NCBI RefSeq assembly: GCF_000426445.1
Contig: NZ_AUFJ01000013.1
Span: forward strand, 1-64,000
Source: Brevibacterium album DSM 18261
Lineage (GTDB): Bacteria; Actinomycetota; Actinomycetes; Actinomycetales; Brevibacteriaceae
Length of the DNA: 64,000 nucleotides
Reading direction: 5' to 3'
Below the pieces are notes generated by a model. The model was not told where the DNA came from, made no database searches, and saw only the letters and a list, made by a program, of their open reading frames with translations. Shown in pieces: positions 33,011 to 41,890 of this stretch. The stretch's first letter is position 1; every line of letters begins with the position of its first letter. The position numbers were made by a program, and so were the translations under genes.

Positions 33011-34579
33011 GTGAACGAGGACGCGAGGGCGAACGCGGCGGGTGCGCAGCGCACGGGAGTGCGGGTGAGCGCCGCAGAGGCCCCGGCGGTCACCGCCTCG
33101 GCGCCCGGTCCGGCAGCCGCTCCCACCGGCTTCCCCCTCGCGGAGACCTTCAGCGAGCAGTTCGCCTTCCTCGCCGGGCACTGCGGCGAGCGCGCTGCCG
33201 TCATCGCGAGCGACGGCACGCTCACCTTCGCGGAGCTCGACGCGCGCACCACCAGGGCCGCCCGCCTCTTCGAGCAGCGGGGCGTGGCGCACGGCGACTT
33301 CGTGCTCATCTCCACCCCGCACTGCGCCCTCATGGTCGAGGCGAGCATCGCGGCCCTCAAGCTCGGCGCGATCCCCATGCCCGTCTCCGACCGCCTCACA
33401 CAGGCGGAGCTCGACGGGCTCATCGCGCTCGCCTCGCCCGTACTGGCCGTCGACACGACCGCGCGGGAGGTGAGCACGCCTCGCCTGCGGAGCCTGGATG
33501 AGGCGGACAGTCTGCCCGCAGACGCCCTGCCCGCGGTGGTCGGCCCCTCGCTCAAGGCGCCCACCTCCGGGGGCTCCACGGGCACGCCCAAGATCATCGT
33601 CTCCACCGCACCGGGCGCTCCGGAGGGGTACTGCCTGCTGGGTGCGGCGATGCGCGTGCCGGCCGAGGGCGTCTGCCTCGTCACCGCCGCGCTCTACCAC
33701 AACGCCTCCTTCAGCAATGCGCTCGCCGCGCTCGTCCAGGGCAGCACGGCGGTGCTCATGGACCGCTTCGACGCCGAGGAAGCGCTGCGCCTCATCGAGG
33801 CCCGCCGCGCCACCTGGATCTACATGGTGCCCACCATGATGCTGCGCGTGTGGAAGCTCCCGCCCGAGGTCCGCACCGGCTTCGACCTCTCCAGTCTCGA
33901 GACCGTCCTTCACCTGGCCGCGCCCTGCCCCGCATGGCTCAAACGGGAATGGATCGACTGGCTGGGTCCGGACGTGGTCTACGAGGTGTTCGGCACCACG
34001 GAGGGGCAGGCCGCGACCGCGATCTCGGGCCGCGACTGGCTGGAGCGGCCGGGTTCCGTGGGCCGCGTCATCTCCGGGGAGCTGGTGATCCGGGACGAGA
34101 CCGGGGCCGAGGCCGCTCCCGGGACCGTCGGCGAGGTCTGGGTGCGCAGGGGTGCGGAGGAGCCGGTGCCCTACCGGTACCTGGGTGCGGAGGCGGAAGT
34201 CGACGCCGCCGGCTGGGAGACCGTGGGCGATATGGGATGGAAGGACGAGGACGGCTTCGTCTTCCTCTCCGACCGCCGCTCCGACATGATCCTCGTGGGC
34301 GGGGTCAACGTCTATCCCGCCGAGGTCGAGGCGGCGGCGGAGGCACATCCGCAGGTGCTCTCGGCCGGCTGTGTGGGCCTCGACGACGAGGAGCTGGGCA
34401 AGCGTCCGGCGCTCGTCGTGCAGACGGCCTCGGGCGAGGTGCCGCCGGATCTTGAGGACCGTCTCGCCGAGGCGCTGGCCCGGGTGAAGAGACCCGTGCG
34501 GGTGCTCGCCGCGACGGAGCCCCTACGCGATGCGGCGGGCAAGGTGCGGCGGAGGGCGCTGCTCGCGCGCTTCGCCTGA
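33011..34579 (+). CDS. AMP-forming acyl-CoA ligase (ANL superfamily)
   Basis: A 522-residue adenylate-forming ligase that activates a carboxylic acid with ATP and CoA. The P-loop reads TSGGSTGTPKII, a later motif YEVFGTTEGQA, then DMGWKDEDGFVFLSDR and the hinge and C-terminal GVNVYPAEVEAAAEAHP. The catalytic Lys region near the end reads RDAAGKVRRRALL. The GTG at 33011 follows GGAG; an upstream extension to 32795 covers the promoter and is unlikely. It may feed acyl-CoA to the transferase, dehydrogenase and thioesterase of this region. Confidence 0.88.
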   Translation: MNEDARANAAGAQRTGVRVSAAEAPAVTASAPGPAAAPTGFPLAETFSEQFAFLAGHCGERAAVIASDGTLTFAELDARTTRAARLFEQRGVAHGDFVLISTPHCALMVEASIAALKLGAIPMPVSDRLTQAELDGLIALASPVLAVDTTAREVSTPRLRSLDEADSLPADALPAVVGPSLKAPTSGGSTGTPKIIVSTAPGAPEGYCLLGAAMRVPAEGVCLVTAALYHNASFSNALAALVQGSTAVLMDRFDAEEALRLIEARRATWIYMVPTMMLRVWKLPPEVRTGFDLSSLETVLHLAAPCPAWLKREWIDWLGPDVVYEVFGTTEGQAATAISGRDWLERPGSVGRVISGELVIRDETGAEAAPGTVGEVWVRRGAEEPVPYRYLGAEAEVDAAGWETVGDMGWKDEDGFVFLSDRRSDMILVGGVNVYPAEVEAAAEAHPQVLSAGCVGLDDEELGKRPALVVQTASGEVPPDLEDRLAEALARVKRPVRVLAATEPLRDAAGKVRRRALLARFA

Positions 34580-34604
34580 CAGGCGTGCGGTGCGCGGCGG
34601 CGGT

Positions 34605-35312
34605 TCATGCGGAGCCGTCCGAGCCCAGGCCCTCCTCGCGGGCGCGGACGATCGCGGCGGCCCGGTCGCGCAGTGAGAGCTTGGCGAGCACGGTGGCGAC
34701 GGTGTTCCGCACGGTCTTGGGGCTGAGCGAGAGGCGGCGGGCGATGGCGGTGTTGTCGAGGCCGTGGGCCACGAGGTCCAGCACCTCCCGCTCCCGAGGC
34801 GTGAGCTGGGGGAACGGGACGTGCACGGCGCGGTGCCCGCCCATGAGGTAGCCCATCGCCCTTTCCGCGACGGCGGGGGAGAGGATCATCTCACCGGCGG
34901 ACACCGCACGCAGCGCCCGCTCCACGGCCTCCGGCGGCGCCGATTTCACGAGGAATCCGCGCGCTCCGGCGCGGATGGAGGCGAGCACGGCCTCGTCGTC
35001 CTCGTGCATCGAGACCACGAGCACCCGGAGACCGGGGTGCGCGTCCACGAGTTCGCGGGTGAGGTCGATCCCGGAGCCGTCGCCCAGATCGAGGTCCATG
35101 AGGACGATGTCCGCGACTCCGTCCCTGCTCTCCGATGTGGAGCGGTCTCCTCGCGCCTCCTCGCCGCGACCGGAGAACAGGGTCCGAGCGGCGCTCGCAC
35201 TCTCCGCCTGTGCGATCACGGAGACGCCGTCGAGGGAGTCGAGCAGCGCCGCCATTCCGATACGGAAGACGGGGTGGTCATCCACCAGCACCACCCTGAT
35301 CTGCGCATCCAT
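34605..35312 (-). CDS. NarL/FixJ-type response regulator
   Basis: A 235-residue DNA-binding response regulator. The receiver domain has the acidic pair VVLVDDHPVF and the phospho-acceptor Asp in DIVLMDLDLGDGSG, with conserved Lys in FLVKSAPP. A ~25-residue hydrophilic insertion interrupts the receiver before the acceptor strand. The C-terminal LuxR helix-turn-helix runs LTPREREVLDLVAHGLDNTAIAR. ATG at 35312 follows GGGGGAG. It lies 41 bases after its histidine kinase gene. Confidence 0.9.
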   Translation of the reverse strand: MDAQIRVVLVDDHPVFRIGMAALLDSLDGVSVIAQAESASAARTLFSGRGEEARGDRSTSESRDGVADIVLMDLDLGDGSGIDLTRELVDAHPGLRVLVVSMHEDDEAVLASIRAGARGFLVKSAPPEAVERALRAVSAGEMILSPAVAERAMGYLMGGHRAVHVPFPQLTPREREVLDLVAHGLDNTAIARRLSLSPKTVRNTVATVLAKLSLRDRAAAIVRAREEGLGSDGSA

Positions 35313-35353
35313 GCCGTCTCCCCCTGCGTGTTCAGATCGCGGCCTCTGCGGGT

Positions 35354-37768
35354 TCATGTCGCGGCCTCCGCGGGCGCGAGCGGGATCGTCGCCGTCACGA
35401 GGGTTCCCGGTCGGTCTGCATCCGCTCCATCCGGTGCCGGCCCCACGGAGAACGCGCCGCCGAGCTCCTGTACACGCTCCCGCATGGAGATGGTGCCCAC
35501 GCCGTCCGGAGCGTCCGCGGGGCGGCCCCGGCCCGCATCGCGGCAGACCACCCGGAGGAAGCCGAGGCCCTCGCCCGGTTCCAGGGTCACCTCGACCGTG
35601 CACAGGTCCGCCCTCGAGTGCCTCGCCGCATTGAGTGCGGACTCCGCGATCACGGCGTAGGCCGCCGCGGCGACGCGTGGGTCGAGGTCCCGGAGCGCGT
35701 CGGCCTCTGCACCTGCCGGAGCCCCAGTGCCTTCCGTCTCGAGACGCACCTCCAGGGTGAAGCCGGAGCGGGCATGGTGCGCCGCGAGCTCCTCGAGTGC
35801 GGCTCCGAGACCGCGCGCCTCGAGCACGGGCGGCAGGAGGCTGCGGGAGAGGAGGCGCACGTCCTGCACGCGGTGCGCGGCCTCCTCCTGCAGGGCGGCG
35901 AGCACGGCATCGGCACCGGCGGGGTCCGCGGCGAGGACGTTGCGTGCGCCCTGCAGGCCCAGCCGGAGACCGGACAGCCACGGACCGATCCCGTCGTGCA
36001 GCTCCCGGCGGATGCGCTTCCGCTCCGCGAGGCGCGCGCTCTCGGCGGCCTCGCGGGCGCGGTCGGCGGCCTCGCGGGCGCGGTCGGCGGTCTCCCGGGC
36101 GCGATCCGCGGCGTCCCGCGCGCGAGCCACGTCCTCGGCCGCCCGGACCAGGTCGAGACCGGCGGCGAGGATGGGCCGGAGCCCGTCCAGTGCGGCGAGG
36201 GTGCGCCGGTCCAGCTGCTCACCGGGTCGTGGCGTCACGAACAGGCGTCCGGCGAGGCTCCCCGCGGTGAGCGCCGTGCTCCCGGTCCCGGGCGTGGGAC
36301 CGGTGACGGCCGCAGGCACGGCACCTTTCCCGCCTCCGGACACGGTTCGGGTCACGTTCCCGTCCCCGGCACGGTTCCCGTTCCCGACACCGTTCCCGGC
36401 CTCGGCCGCGGTGTGCCGGCGGACGGCGACCTCCAGCGCGGGACCGGTCGCCGCACCCCAGCGCCCGACCGCGGCACCGCCGCTGCCCACCGGGGCAGTC
36501 CCCTCCGGGCCACCCATCGGAGCGGGGGCCCCGCCCTCCACCGGTTCCAGCCGCTGCGGTGCACGCGCCGACGGCGCGGCCGCACCCGTGTGCATCGCGG
36601 ACGCCCTTCTCCGCGCGTCGGGTACGGTCGCCTGCGAGACGAGATCGCCCGCCTGCACTCCCTCTGCGAGCAGCACCACGGATTCGAGCCGCAGTGTCTC
36701 GCCGACGGCGGCGGCCAGGCGGTCGAGCAGCTCCGTCGCGTCCTCCCCCGAGGAGAGTGAGGCCCCGATCCTCAGCGCCGCGCGTCCGGGTGAGGCCGCC
36801 TCGCCCCACACCATGCGCCGCACCCGCGCCCCGAGCCAGGTCCGCACGGGCTGGACTGCGAGCACCACGCCCACTGCAGCGATGACCTGCGCCGCACCCG
36901 AGCTGCCCACCACCGCGGAGGCCGCCCAGACGAGCGCCGCGTAGATGAGCACCATGCCGAGGGTGAGGAGCCCGGCGAGGACGGCGCGGCTGACGGCGAG
37001 GTCGATGCCCCACAGCCGATTGCGCAGCATCGTCACGAGCAGCGCCCCGGGGAAGAGCGCCTGGCAGGCCAGGTGCAGGAGCGGCACGAGCAGCATGAGC
37101 GCCGGCGAGGTGTGCGGGGCGAGGAGGAGCGGGAGGAAGGACAGCGCCATCACCGCGGTTCCGAGGGCCAGGAGGCCCAGGCCTGCGCGCTCGCCGAGGG
37201 GGCCTCGGCGGTGGCGGTGCAGCACTGCGGCCGCGGTGACGAGCCCCATCGCGACGATGAGGAGCAGCAGCGCCGTGTTGTCCCACATGGGCAGGAGCAC
37301 CCGCTGCGCGGTGAAGGCCAGCACGGTCACCGCACCCGCCGCGGCTCCCAGCCGGGCCGCCGCGGAGAGCGGGGTCTCGCGCACCAGCCACGGCAGCACA
37401 AGGAACAGCGACAGGGTGCCGGGCACCCAGGCGGAGCCGAACAGGCGGATCGCGGCATCGGCCGCCGGTGCGGAGTGCGAGGAGGCGAACGAGGCCCAGC
37501 CCCCGCCGAGCGCGGCGAGGCCCCCGCCCACCGCGGCGAGGGCGATGAGCCACACCGCGGGATGGCTGCGGCGGGAGAGGACGACGGCGGCGACGGTGCC
37601 GTACACGAGCCCCACCATCGCATCGACGGCGAGGAAGAGCGCATCGGGGGAGAGCGGGACGCGGCTTGCAGCCTGCAGAACCGCTCCGCCGAGGGCCGGG
37701 AGCGCTGCGGCCAGCAGGACGGCGAGGGCCGCACGGGGACGGCCGGGGTACCGTGACGGCGCTGTCAT
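35354..37768 (-). CDS. Membrane sensor histidine kinase (NarL partner class)
   Basis: An 804-residue kinase. About ten N-terminal membrane segments (to ~340) are followed by a GAF-like region (ALRIGASLSSGEDATELLDRL). A Gly/Ala/Asn-rich low-complexity stretch comes next (about 430-540). A coiled coil of heptads (DRAREAA) leads into the HisKA_3 site AERKRIRRELHDGIGP, with His as phospho-acceptor. The ATPase N-box and GTISMRERVQELGG follow. The coiled coil is encoded by 21-bp tandem repeats. It pairs with the response regulator just downstream. The signal sensed is unknown. Confidence 0.88.
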   Translation of the reverse strand: MTAPSRYPGRPRAALAVLLAAALPALGGAVLQAASRVPLSPDALFLAVDAMVGLVYGTVAAVVLSRRSHPAVWLIALAAVGGGLAALGGGWASFASSHSAPAADAAIRLFGSAWVPGTLSLFLVLPWLVRETPLSAAARLGAAAGAVTVLAFTAQRVLLPMWDNTALLLLIVAMGLVTAAAVLHRHRRGPLGERAGLGLLALGTAVMALSFLPLLLAPHTSPALMLLVPLLHLACQALFPGALLVTMLRNRLWGIDLAVSRAVLAGLLTLGMVLIYAALVWAASAVVGSSGAAQVIAAVGVVLAVQPVRTWLGARVRRMVWGEAASPGRAALRIGASLSSGEDATELLDRLAAAVGETLRLESVVLLAEGVQAGDLVSQATVPDARRRASAMHTGAAAPSARAPQRLEPVEGGAPAPMGGPEGTAPVGSGGAAVGRWGAATGPALEVAVRRHTAAEAGNGVGNGNRAGDGNVTRTVSGGGKGAVPAAVTGPTPGTGSTALTAGSLAGRLFVTPRPGEQLDRRTLAALDGLRPILAAGLDLVRAAEDVARARDAADRARETADRAREAADRAREAAESARLAERKRIRRELHDGIGPWLSGLRLGLQGARNVLAADPAGADAVLAALQEEAAHRVQDVRLLSRSLLPPVLEARGLGAALEELAAHHARSGFTLEVRLETEGTGAPAGAEADALRDLDPRVAAAAYAVIAESALNAARHSRADLCTVEVTLEPGEGLGFLRVVCRDAGRGRPADAPDGVGTISMRERVQELGGAFSVGPAPDGADADRPGTLVTATIPLAPAEAAT
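36042..36126 (-). repeat. 21-bp tandem repeat encoding a heptad coiled coil
   Basis: The unit GGCGGCCTCGCGGGCGCGGTC occurs twice almost exactly and then two or three more times with changes. Each unit encodes one heptad of A-A-D-R-A-R-E type in the kinase on the minus strand. Gain or loss of units would change the coil by exact heptads without breaking the frame. Confidence 0.75.
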
Positions 37769-37796
37769 GGCTGAACAGTACAGCGCGGGAGGACGT

Positions 37797-37838
37797 GGCG
37801 GAACACCCCGGAGCCCTGGGGCTTCGGGGTGTTCCGCC
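37797..37838. terminator. 20-bp hairpin after the 240-residue membrane protein gene
   Basis: GGCGGAACACCCCGGAGCCC (37797-37816) pairs with 37819-37838 around a 2-base loop, with one G-T wobble. It lies between the stop of the minus-strand membrane protein (37869) and the kinase start (37768). It probably ends the former transcript before the two-component operon. Confidence 0.7.
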
Positions 37839-37868
37839 GCGTGCTGCGACGGGCACGGGTCCCGGATC

Positions 37869-38588
37869 TCAGCGCCGGTCTCCCAGTGCGAAGCCCAGCG
37901 CGGTGACGAGGACCCACACCGGGCCGACGAAGCCGGCGAGGTACTGGAACGGCGAGACTCCCATGAGCACGATGAGGACGCCCAGCACCAGGGAGACGAC
38001 GCCGGTCCAGCGGGGCGCGGCACCGTGGCGGAGCGCCGAGGCGGAGACCGCGAGCGCGGACAGTCCGGCTCCCACCCACACCCAGGGGATGGTCGCGACC
38101 CAGTCCGTGTAGAAGGCCGCCGATTCCGGCACGAAGGCCTCCGGATCGGAGAAGCCGAGAGCGAACTGCGTGTCGAGGCCGCTGCCCAGGAGCAGGGCGA
38201 CGGAGGTGAGCACGAGGCCGATCAGGGCGAGTTGCCCGTGCAGCGCGCCGGCCGGCCCCTGCTGGTCGAGGCGGCGCTTGAGGCCGGCGGCGAAGACCGG
38301 CAGCAGGAGGCAGGTGAGCACCGCGAGCACGTGGAAGGCGAGGAACGCGGCCTGGTTGCCGGCGGCGTCGGCGAGCATGGCCTCGGCGTCGCCCGCGGTG
38401 AGCTCCCAGTCCACCGAAGTGGCCATGGACGCCTGGATGGCCGCGATGCCGAGGACGCCGGCGGCCACACCGGTCCATGCCCACGCGCGGCTGGGCGGGT
38501 GCTGCCGACGGGCCGGGCGGGTGGGCGCCGCCTGGCGGGGATGTGGCCGCTCGGCGTCCGTGAGCGGTGAGTCGGGGTGCGCGGTCAT
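37869..38588 (-). CDS. Six-helix membrane protein, unknown function
   Basis: A 239-residue protein. About 45 polar residues are followed by roughly six membrane helices (WTGVAAGVLGIAAIQASMA, FHVLAVLTCLLLPVFAAGL, LALIGLVLTSVALLLGSGL, ATIPWVWVGAGLSALAV, VSLVLGVLIVLMGVSP, VGPVWVLVTALGFAL). It has an SDPEAF loop and resembles DUF4386-like proteins, but I cannot assign a function. ATG at 38588 follows GAGGAG. It stands alone between panC and the two-component genes. Confidence 0.8.
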   Translation of the reverse strand: MTAHPDSPLTDAERPHPRQAAPTRPARRQHPPSRAWAWTGVAAGVLGIAAIQASMATSVDWELTAGDAEAMLADAAGNQAAFLAFHVLAVLTCLLLPVFAAGLKRRLDQQGPAGALHGQLALIGLVLTSVALLLGSGLDTQFALGFSDPEAFVPESAAFYTDWVATIPWVWVGAGLSALAVSASALRHGAAPRWTGVVSLVLGVLIVLMGVSPFQYLAGFVGPVWVLVTALGFALGDRR

Positions 38589-38714
38589 GGTCTCTCCTCG
38601 TGCCGGGCCCGCCGGGCGGCGGGCTGCTGAGGACCACGATCCGCCTGTGCGCGTCCCGGGCACCAGGGCGCTGAGCCCGGGACACCGGGCTCTCATGCGC
38701 TTCGTCCCTCAGCG

Positions 38715-38777
38715 CCCACTTCTTTCGCAGACACCCAGGTTTATCGCGGAACTGCTGGGTGTCTCAGCGAAAAGTGG
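38715..38777. terminator. Imperfect hairpin after panC
   Basis: CCCACTT (38715-38721) with AGACACCCAG (38729-38738) pairs with CTGGGTGTCT (38754-38763) and AAGTGGG (38771-38777), with a bulge between the two parts. It is positioned 24 bases past the panC stop and probably terminates the panBC transcript. Confidence 0.6.
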
Positions 38778-38800
38778 GTGCCATGTCCGCTGTGTCCGCC

Positions 38801-39634
38801 TCAGAACTCCACGGGCCGGTTGTCGATGAGACGCGTTCCGCCCACCGTCGCGGAGAGGAGCAGCAGGGCCGAGCCCCGGAAGTCCGCCGGACAGGCGCGG
38901 AAGGTCGCCGCATCGACGAGGCTGAGGTAGTCGAGCTCGAAGCGGTCCGAGCCCGCCGCCGTGAGGACCTCGCGGGAGGCGGTGACGACGGCGGCAGGCC
39001 CCGCCTCTGCGTGTGCGGCTCCGGCCTCGAGCGCGCGGGGCAGCGCGAGCGCGGCCTCTCTGTCCGCGGCGCTCAGGTACTGGTTCCGGCTCGACATCGC
39101 CAGGCCGTCGGCATCCCTCACCACGGGGAGCCCGATGAGTTCGATCCCCATGTCGAGGTCCGCGATCATGCGCTTCACGAGTGAGAACTGCTGGATGTCC
39201 TTGAGGCCGAACACTGCCTTGTGGGGGCGCGCGAGGGCGAAGAGCTTCGCCACGACGGTGAGCACCCCGTCGAAGTGACCCGGCCGCGCCGCACCCTCGA
39301 AGACCCGCCCCATCCGCCCGGAGGAGACCGTCACCTCGGGCTCGGAGGGGTACATCTCCTCCAGCGCGGGCGCGAACGCGAAGTCGACGCCGGCGCTCTC
39401 GCACAGCCGCAGATCGTCCTGGAGCGGGCGGGGGTAGCGGTCGAAGTCCTCGTCCGGCCCGAACTGCAGCGGATTGACGAAGACGCTCGTCACCACCGCA
39501 TCAGCGGACTCCCGCGCCCGGTCCATGAGGGCGCGGTGACCCGAGTGCAGCGCGCCCATCGTCGGCACCAGCGCGACGGTGCCTGTCTGGGCCGCGCGCC
39601 ACTCCCTGAGCGCGGCGATTCCGCCGGACTCCAT
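38801..39634 (-). CDS. panC: Pantoate--beta-alanine ligase
   Basis: A 277-residue cytosolic ligase joining pantoate and beta-alanine with ATP to make pantothenate. The nucleotidyl-transferase motif is in PTMGALHSGHRAL. FVNPLQFGPDEDFDRYPR, the FGLKDIQQFSLVKRM block and MSSRNQYLS complete the active site. Its ATG shares one base with the panB stop (TGATG), so the pair is translationally coupled. The product feeds CoA synthesis. No panD lies in the window. Confidence 0.95.
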   Translation of the reverse strand: MESGGIAALREWRAAQTGTVALVPTMGALHSGHRALMDRARESADAVVTSVFVNPLQFGPDEDFDRYPRPLQDDLRLCESAGVDFAFAPALEEMYPSEPEVTVSSGRMGRVFEGAARPGHFDGVLTVVAKLFALARPHKAVFGLKDIQQFSLVKRMIADLDMGIELIGLPVVRDADGLAMSSRNQYLSAADREAALALPRALEAGAAHAEAGPAAVVTASREVLTAAGSDRFELDYLSLVDAATFRACPADFRGSALLLLSATVGGTRLIDNRPVEF

Positions 39635-40581
39635 CACTCGAAGCTCCGCTCGGGTTCGGGGAAGACGCCGTCGCGCACCTCGCTGACGTACTCGCGCACG
39701 GCTGCGGAGAGGACGCCGTGCAGGTCCGCGTACCGCTTGACGAAACGCGGTGCCCTCCCCGGGCGCAGCCCCGCCAAGTCCTGCCACACGAGGATCTGCG
39801 CATCGCAGTCGGCACCCGCTCCGATGCCCACCGTGGGGATGTCCAGGTCCGCGGTCACCTGTCCCGCCAGCCCCGCCGGCACCATCTCCATGACGACGGA
39901 GAACGCTCCGGCCTCGGCGACGGCGCGCGCGTCCGCGAGCAGGGCCTCGGCCGCCTCTCCCCGTCCCTGCACCCGGTAGCCGCCGAGGCTGTGCTCGGCC
40001 TGCGGGGTGAAGCCGATGTGCGCCATGACGGGGATGCCGGCCGCGGTGATCGCCCGGATGCGGGAGGCCATCGCGGCGCCGCCCTCGAGCTTGACGGCGT
40101 GCACCTCGGCCTCCTTCATGAACCGCACCGCCGAGGCGACGGCCTGCTCATCGGAGATCTCGTAGCTGCCGAACGGGAGGTCGGCGACGACGAGCGCGCG
40201 CGAAGTCGCCCGGACGACGGCCTTCGCGAGCGGGATGAGCTCATCGACGGTGACCGGGATCGTCGTCGTGTGCCCGTAGACGTTGTTGGCCGCGGAGTCG
40301 CCCACGAGCAGGGCCTCGATCCCGGACTGCTCGAAGAGGGCGGCGGTGTACTGGTCGTAGCTCGTGAGCATCGCCCATCTGCGCCCCTCGGCCTTCGCCC
40401 GGAGGAGGTCGAGGGTTCTCACCCGGCGCGGAGGCTGCTGCGGGACCCGCTGTCCGGGCGAGTCCGGATCCGCGGTGGCCGGGGCTCCGGCGCTGTGCGA
40501 ACCGGATTCATCAGTGCCCTGAGCACCGGGGCCGTAGGGCGGAGTCTCTTCGGAGGTGTTCGTGGGAGGGACGGCAGGCAT
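39634..40581 (-). CDS. panB: 3-methyl-2-oxobutanoate hydroxymethyltransferase
   Basis: A 315-residue enzyme that adds a hydroxymethyl group from 5,10-methylene-THF to ketoisovalerate, the first step to pantoate. [33 protein letters not shown] carries the metal-binding Asp residues. [15 protein letters not shown] and [17 protein letters not shown] are the other signatures. About 50 polar N-terminal residues precede the core, more than usual. It is first in the panBC operon. Confidence 0.95.
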   Translation of the reverse strand: MPAVPPTNTSEETPPYGPGAQGTDESGSHSAGAPATADPDSPGQRVPQQPPRRVRTLDLLRAKAEGRRWAMLTSYDQYTAALFEQSGIEALLVGDSAANNVYGHTTTIPVTVDELIPLAKAVVRATSRALVVADLPFGSYEISDEQAVASAVRFMKEAEVHAVKLEGGAAMASRIRAITAAGIPVMAHIGFTPQAEHSLGGYRVQGRGEAAEALLADARAVAEAGAFSVVMEMVPAGLAGQVTADLDIPTVGIGAGADCDAQILVWQDLAGLRPGRAPRFVKRYADLHGVLSAAVREYVSEVRDGVFPEPERSFE

Positions 40582-40685
40582 GGCTTCCTCTTCGTCGACA
40601 GAACCGAGCCTCCATTATCTCCGTGATCGAGCGCACGTTAAGTCCGGTCTCGGTGGCGGAGACGGGAGAGGCGGCGCGGAGACAT

Positions 40686-40703
40686 TCGGCCCGGCCGGGC
40701 CGA
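40686..40703. terminator. 18-bp palindrome after the second alcohol dehydrogenase
   Basis: TCGGCCCGGCCGGGCCGA is a perfect palindrome 20 bases past the dehydrogenase stop on the minus strand and before panB's upstream region. It forms at most a 7-bp stem with a 4-base loop. No T-tract. Confidence 0.45.
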
Positions 40704-40722
40704 GAGTCAGGGCGAGCTCGCC

Positions 40723-41745
40723 TCAGAGGGTGAGCAGGACCTTCGTCGCGGTGCGCTGATCCATCGCGCGGTAGCCCTCGGCCGCCTGCTCGAGCGGCAG
40801 CGTGAGGTCGAAGACCCTGCCCGGGTTGATCCTCCGGTCCCAGATGCGCTGGATGAGGTCCGGGAGGAAACGGCGCACGGGGGCGGGTCCGCCGAGGACC
40901 TGCACCTGCGAGAAGAACAGCTCCCCGCCGGGGATCTCCACGCCGTGCTGCACGCCCACGAAGCCCATGTTCCCGCCGGGACGGGTGGAGCGCAGCGCCT
41001 GCATCATGGACTCCTGCGTGCCGACGGCCTCGATCGTGCTGTGCGCGCCCAGGCCGTCCGTGAGCTCCCTGACCTTCTCCGCCGCGGCGTCCCCGCGCTC
41101 GGTGATGATGTCCGTCGCGCCGAACTCGCGGGCGAGGGCCTGGCGGTCGGCGTGGCGCGAGGAGATGACGATACGCTCCGCCCCCAGCTGCTGCGCGGCG
41201 AGCACGCCCATGAGACCCACGGCCCCGTCGCCCACGACGGCGACGGTCTTCCCGGGGCCGGCCTCGGCGGCGACGGCGGCGTACCAGCCGGTGCCGAGCA
41301 CATCGGAGGCCGCGAGCAGGGAGGGGATGAGGTCCTCCTCCGGCTGACCGGGCGTCGCGACCAGGGTGCCGTCTGCGTAGGGGATCCGGGCCCTCTCCGC
41401 CTGGGTGCCGATGCCGCCGTGCACGAACTCGGCGTGCACGCAGCGGGAGGGGAAGCCCGCGGTGCAGATCTCGCACTCGCCGCAGGAGATGACGAAGGAG
41501 CCCACGACGAAGTCGCCGGGCTTCACCGTCCGCACCGCCGCGCCCACCTCCTCGACGATGCCCACGTACTCGTGGCCCATGAGCAGGTGGTCGGCCTCCT
41601 CCGCGCCGCGGTAGGGCCAGAGGTCCGAGCCGCAGATGCACGCTGCGGTGACCCGGATGACGGCGTCGGTGGGTTCGATGATCTGCGGGTCCTCGCGGTC
41701 TGCGACTGTGACCTGCCTGGGGGCGTCCATGATTACTGCGCGCAT
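40723..41745 (-). CDS. Zinc-dependent alcohol dehydrogenase, MDR family
   Basis: A 340-residue dehydrogenase. The catalytic zinc site is ACICGSDLWPYRG with GHEYVG. Structural cysteines are in SCGECEICTAGFPSRC. The Rossmann motif is VAVVGDGAVGLMGVLAA. An IPYADGTLVATPG segment resembles a subgroup common in soil actinobacteria. ATG at 41745 follows AGGAGCAGGAC. It is divergent from an XRE-type regulator, with an operator-like element between them that also appears before the sugar dehydrogenase. Confidence 0.9.
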   Translation of the reverse strand: MRAVIMDAPRQVTVADREDPQIIEPTDAVIRVTAACICGSDLWPYRGAEEADHLLMGHEYVGIVEEVGAAVRTVKPGDFVVGSFVISCGECEICTAGFPSRCVHAEFVHGGIGTQAERARIPYADGTLVATPGQPEEDLIPSLLAASDVLGTGWYAAVAAEAGPGKTVAVVGDGAVGLMGVLAAQQLGAERIVISSRHADRQALAREFGATDIITERGDAAAEKVRELTDGLGAHSTIEAVGTQESMMQALRSTRPGGNMGFVGVQHGVEIPGGELFFSQVQVLGGPAPVRRFLPDLIQRIWDRRINPGRVFDLTLPLEQAAEGYRAMDQRTATKVLLTL

Positions 41746-41834
41746 TGTCCTGCTCCTCATATGCATGTGTGCATCTCTGCGAATGGGTCGACATCCATGA
41801 CATCACTGTCGCGGCCGCTGTGGGAGGCCGTGAT

Positions 41835-41886
41835 GATGGAGGTACTCCCAGGGCCTCCCTGACGGGTGGCCGCTGACTTAGCGTGG
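41835..41886 (+). promoter_or_regulatory. XRE-regulator operator and leaderless promoter (copy 1)
   Basis: GATGGAGGTACTCCCAGGGC (start 41835) followed by CTCCCT is nearly repeated at 44207-44232. A TAGCGTGG box begins exactly 44 bases after each copy. In this copy TAGCGT (41879-41884) is six bases before the regulator ATG, so the transcript would be leaderless. The shared GGAGGTACT...AGGGnCTCCC core is partly symmetric. Confidence 0.65.
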
Positions 41887-41890
41887 TGCT

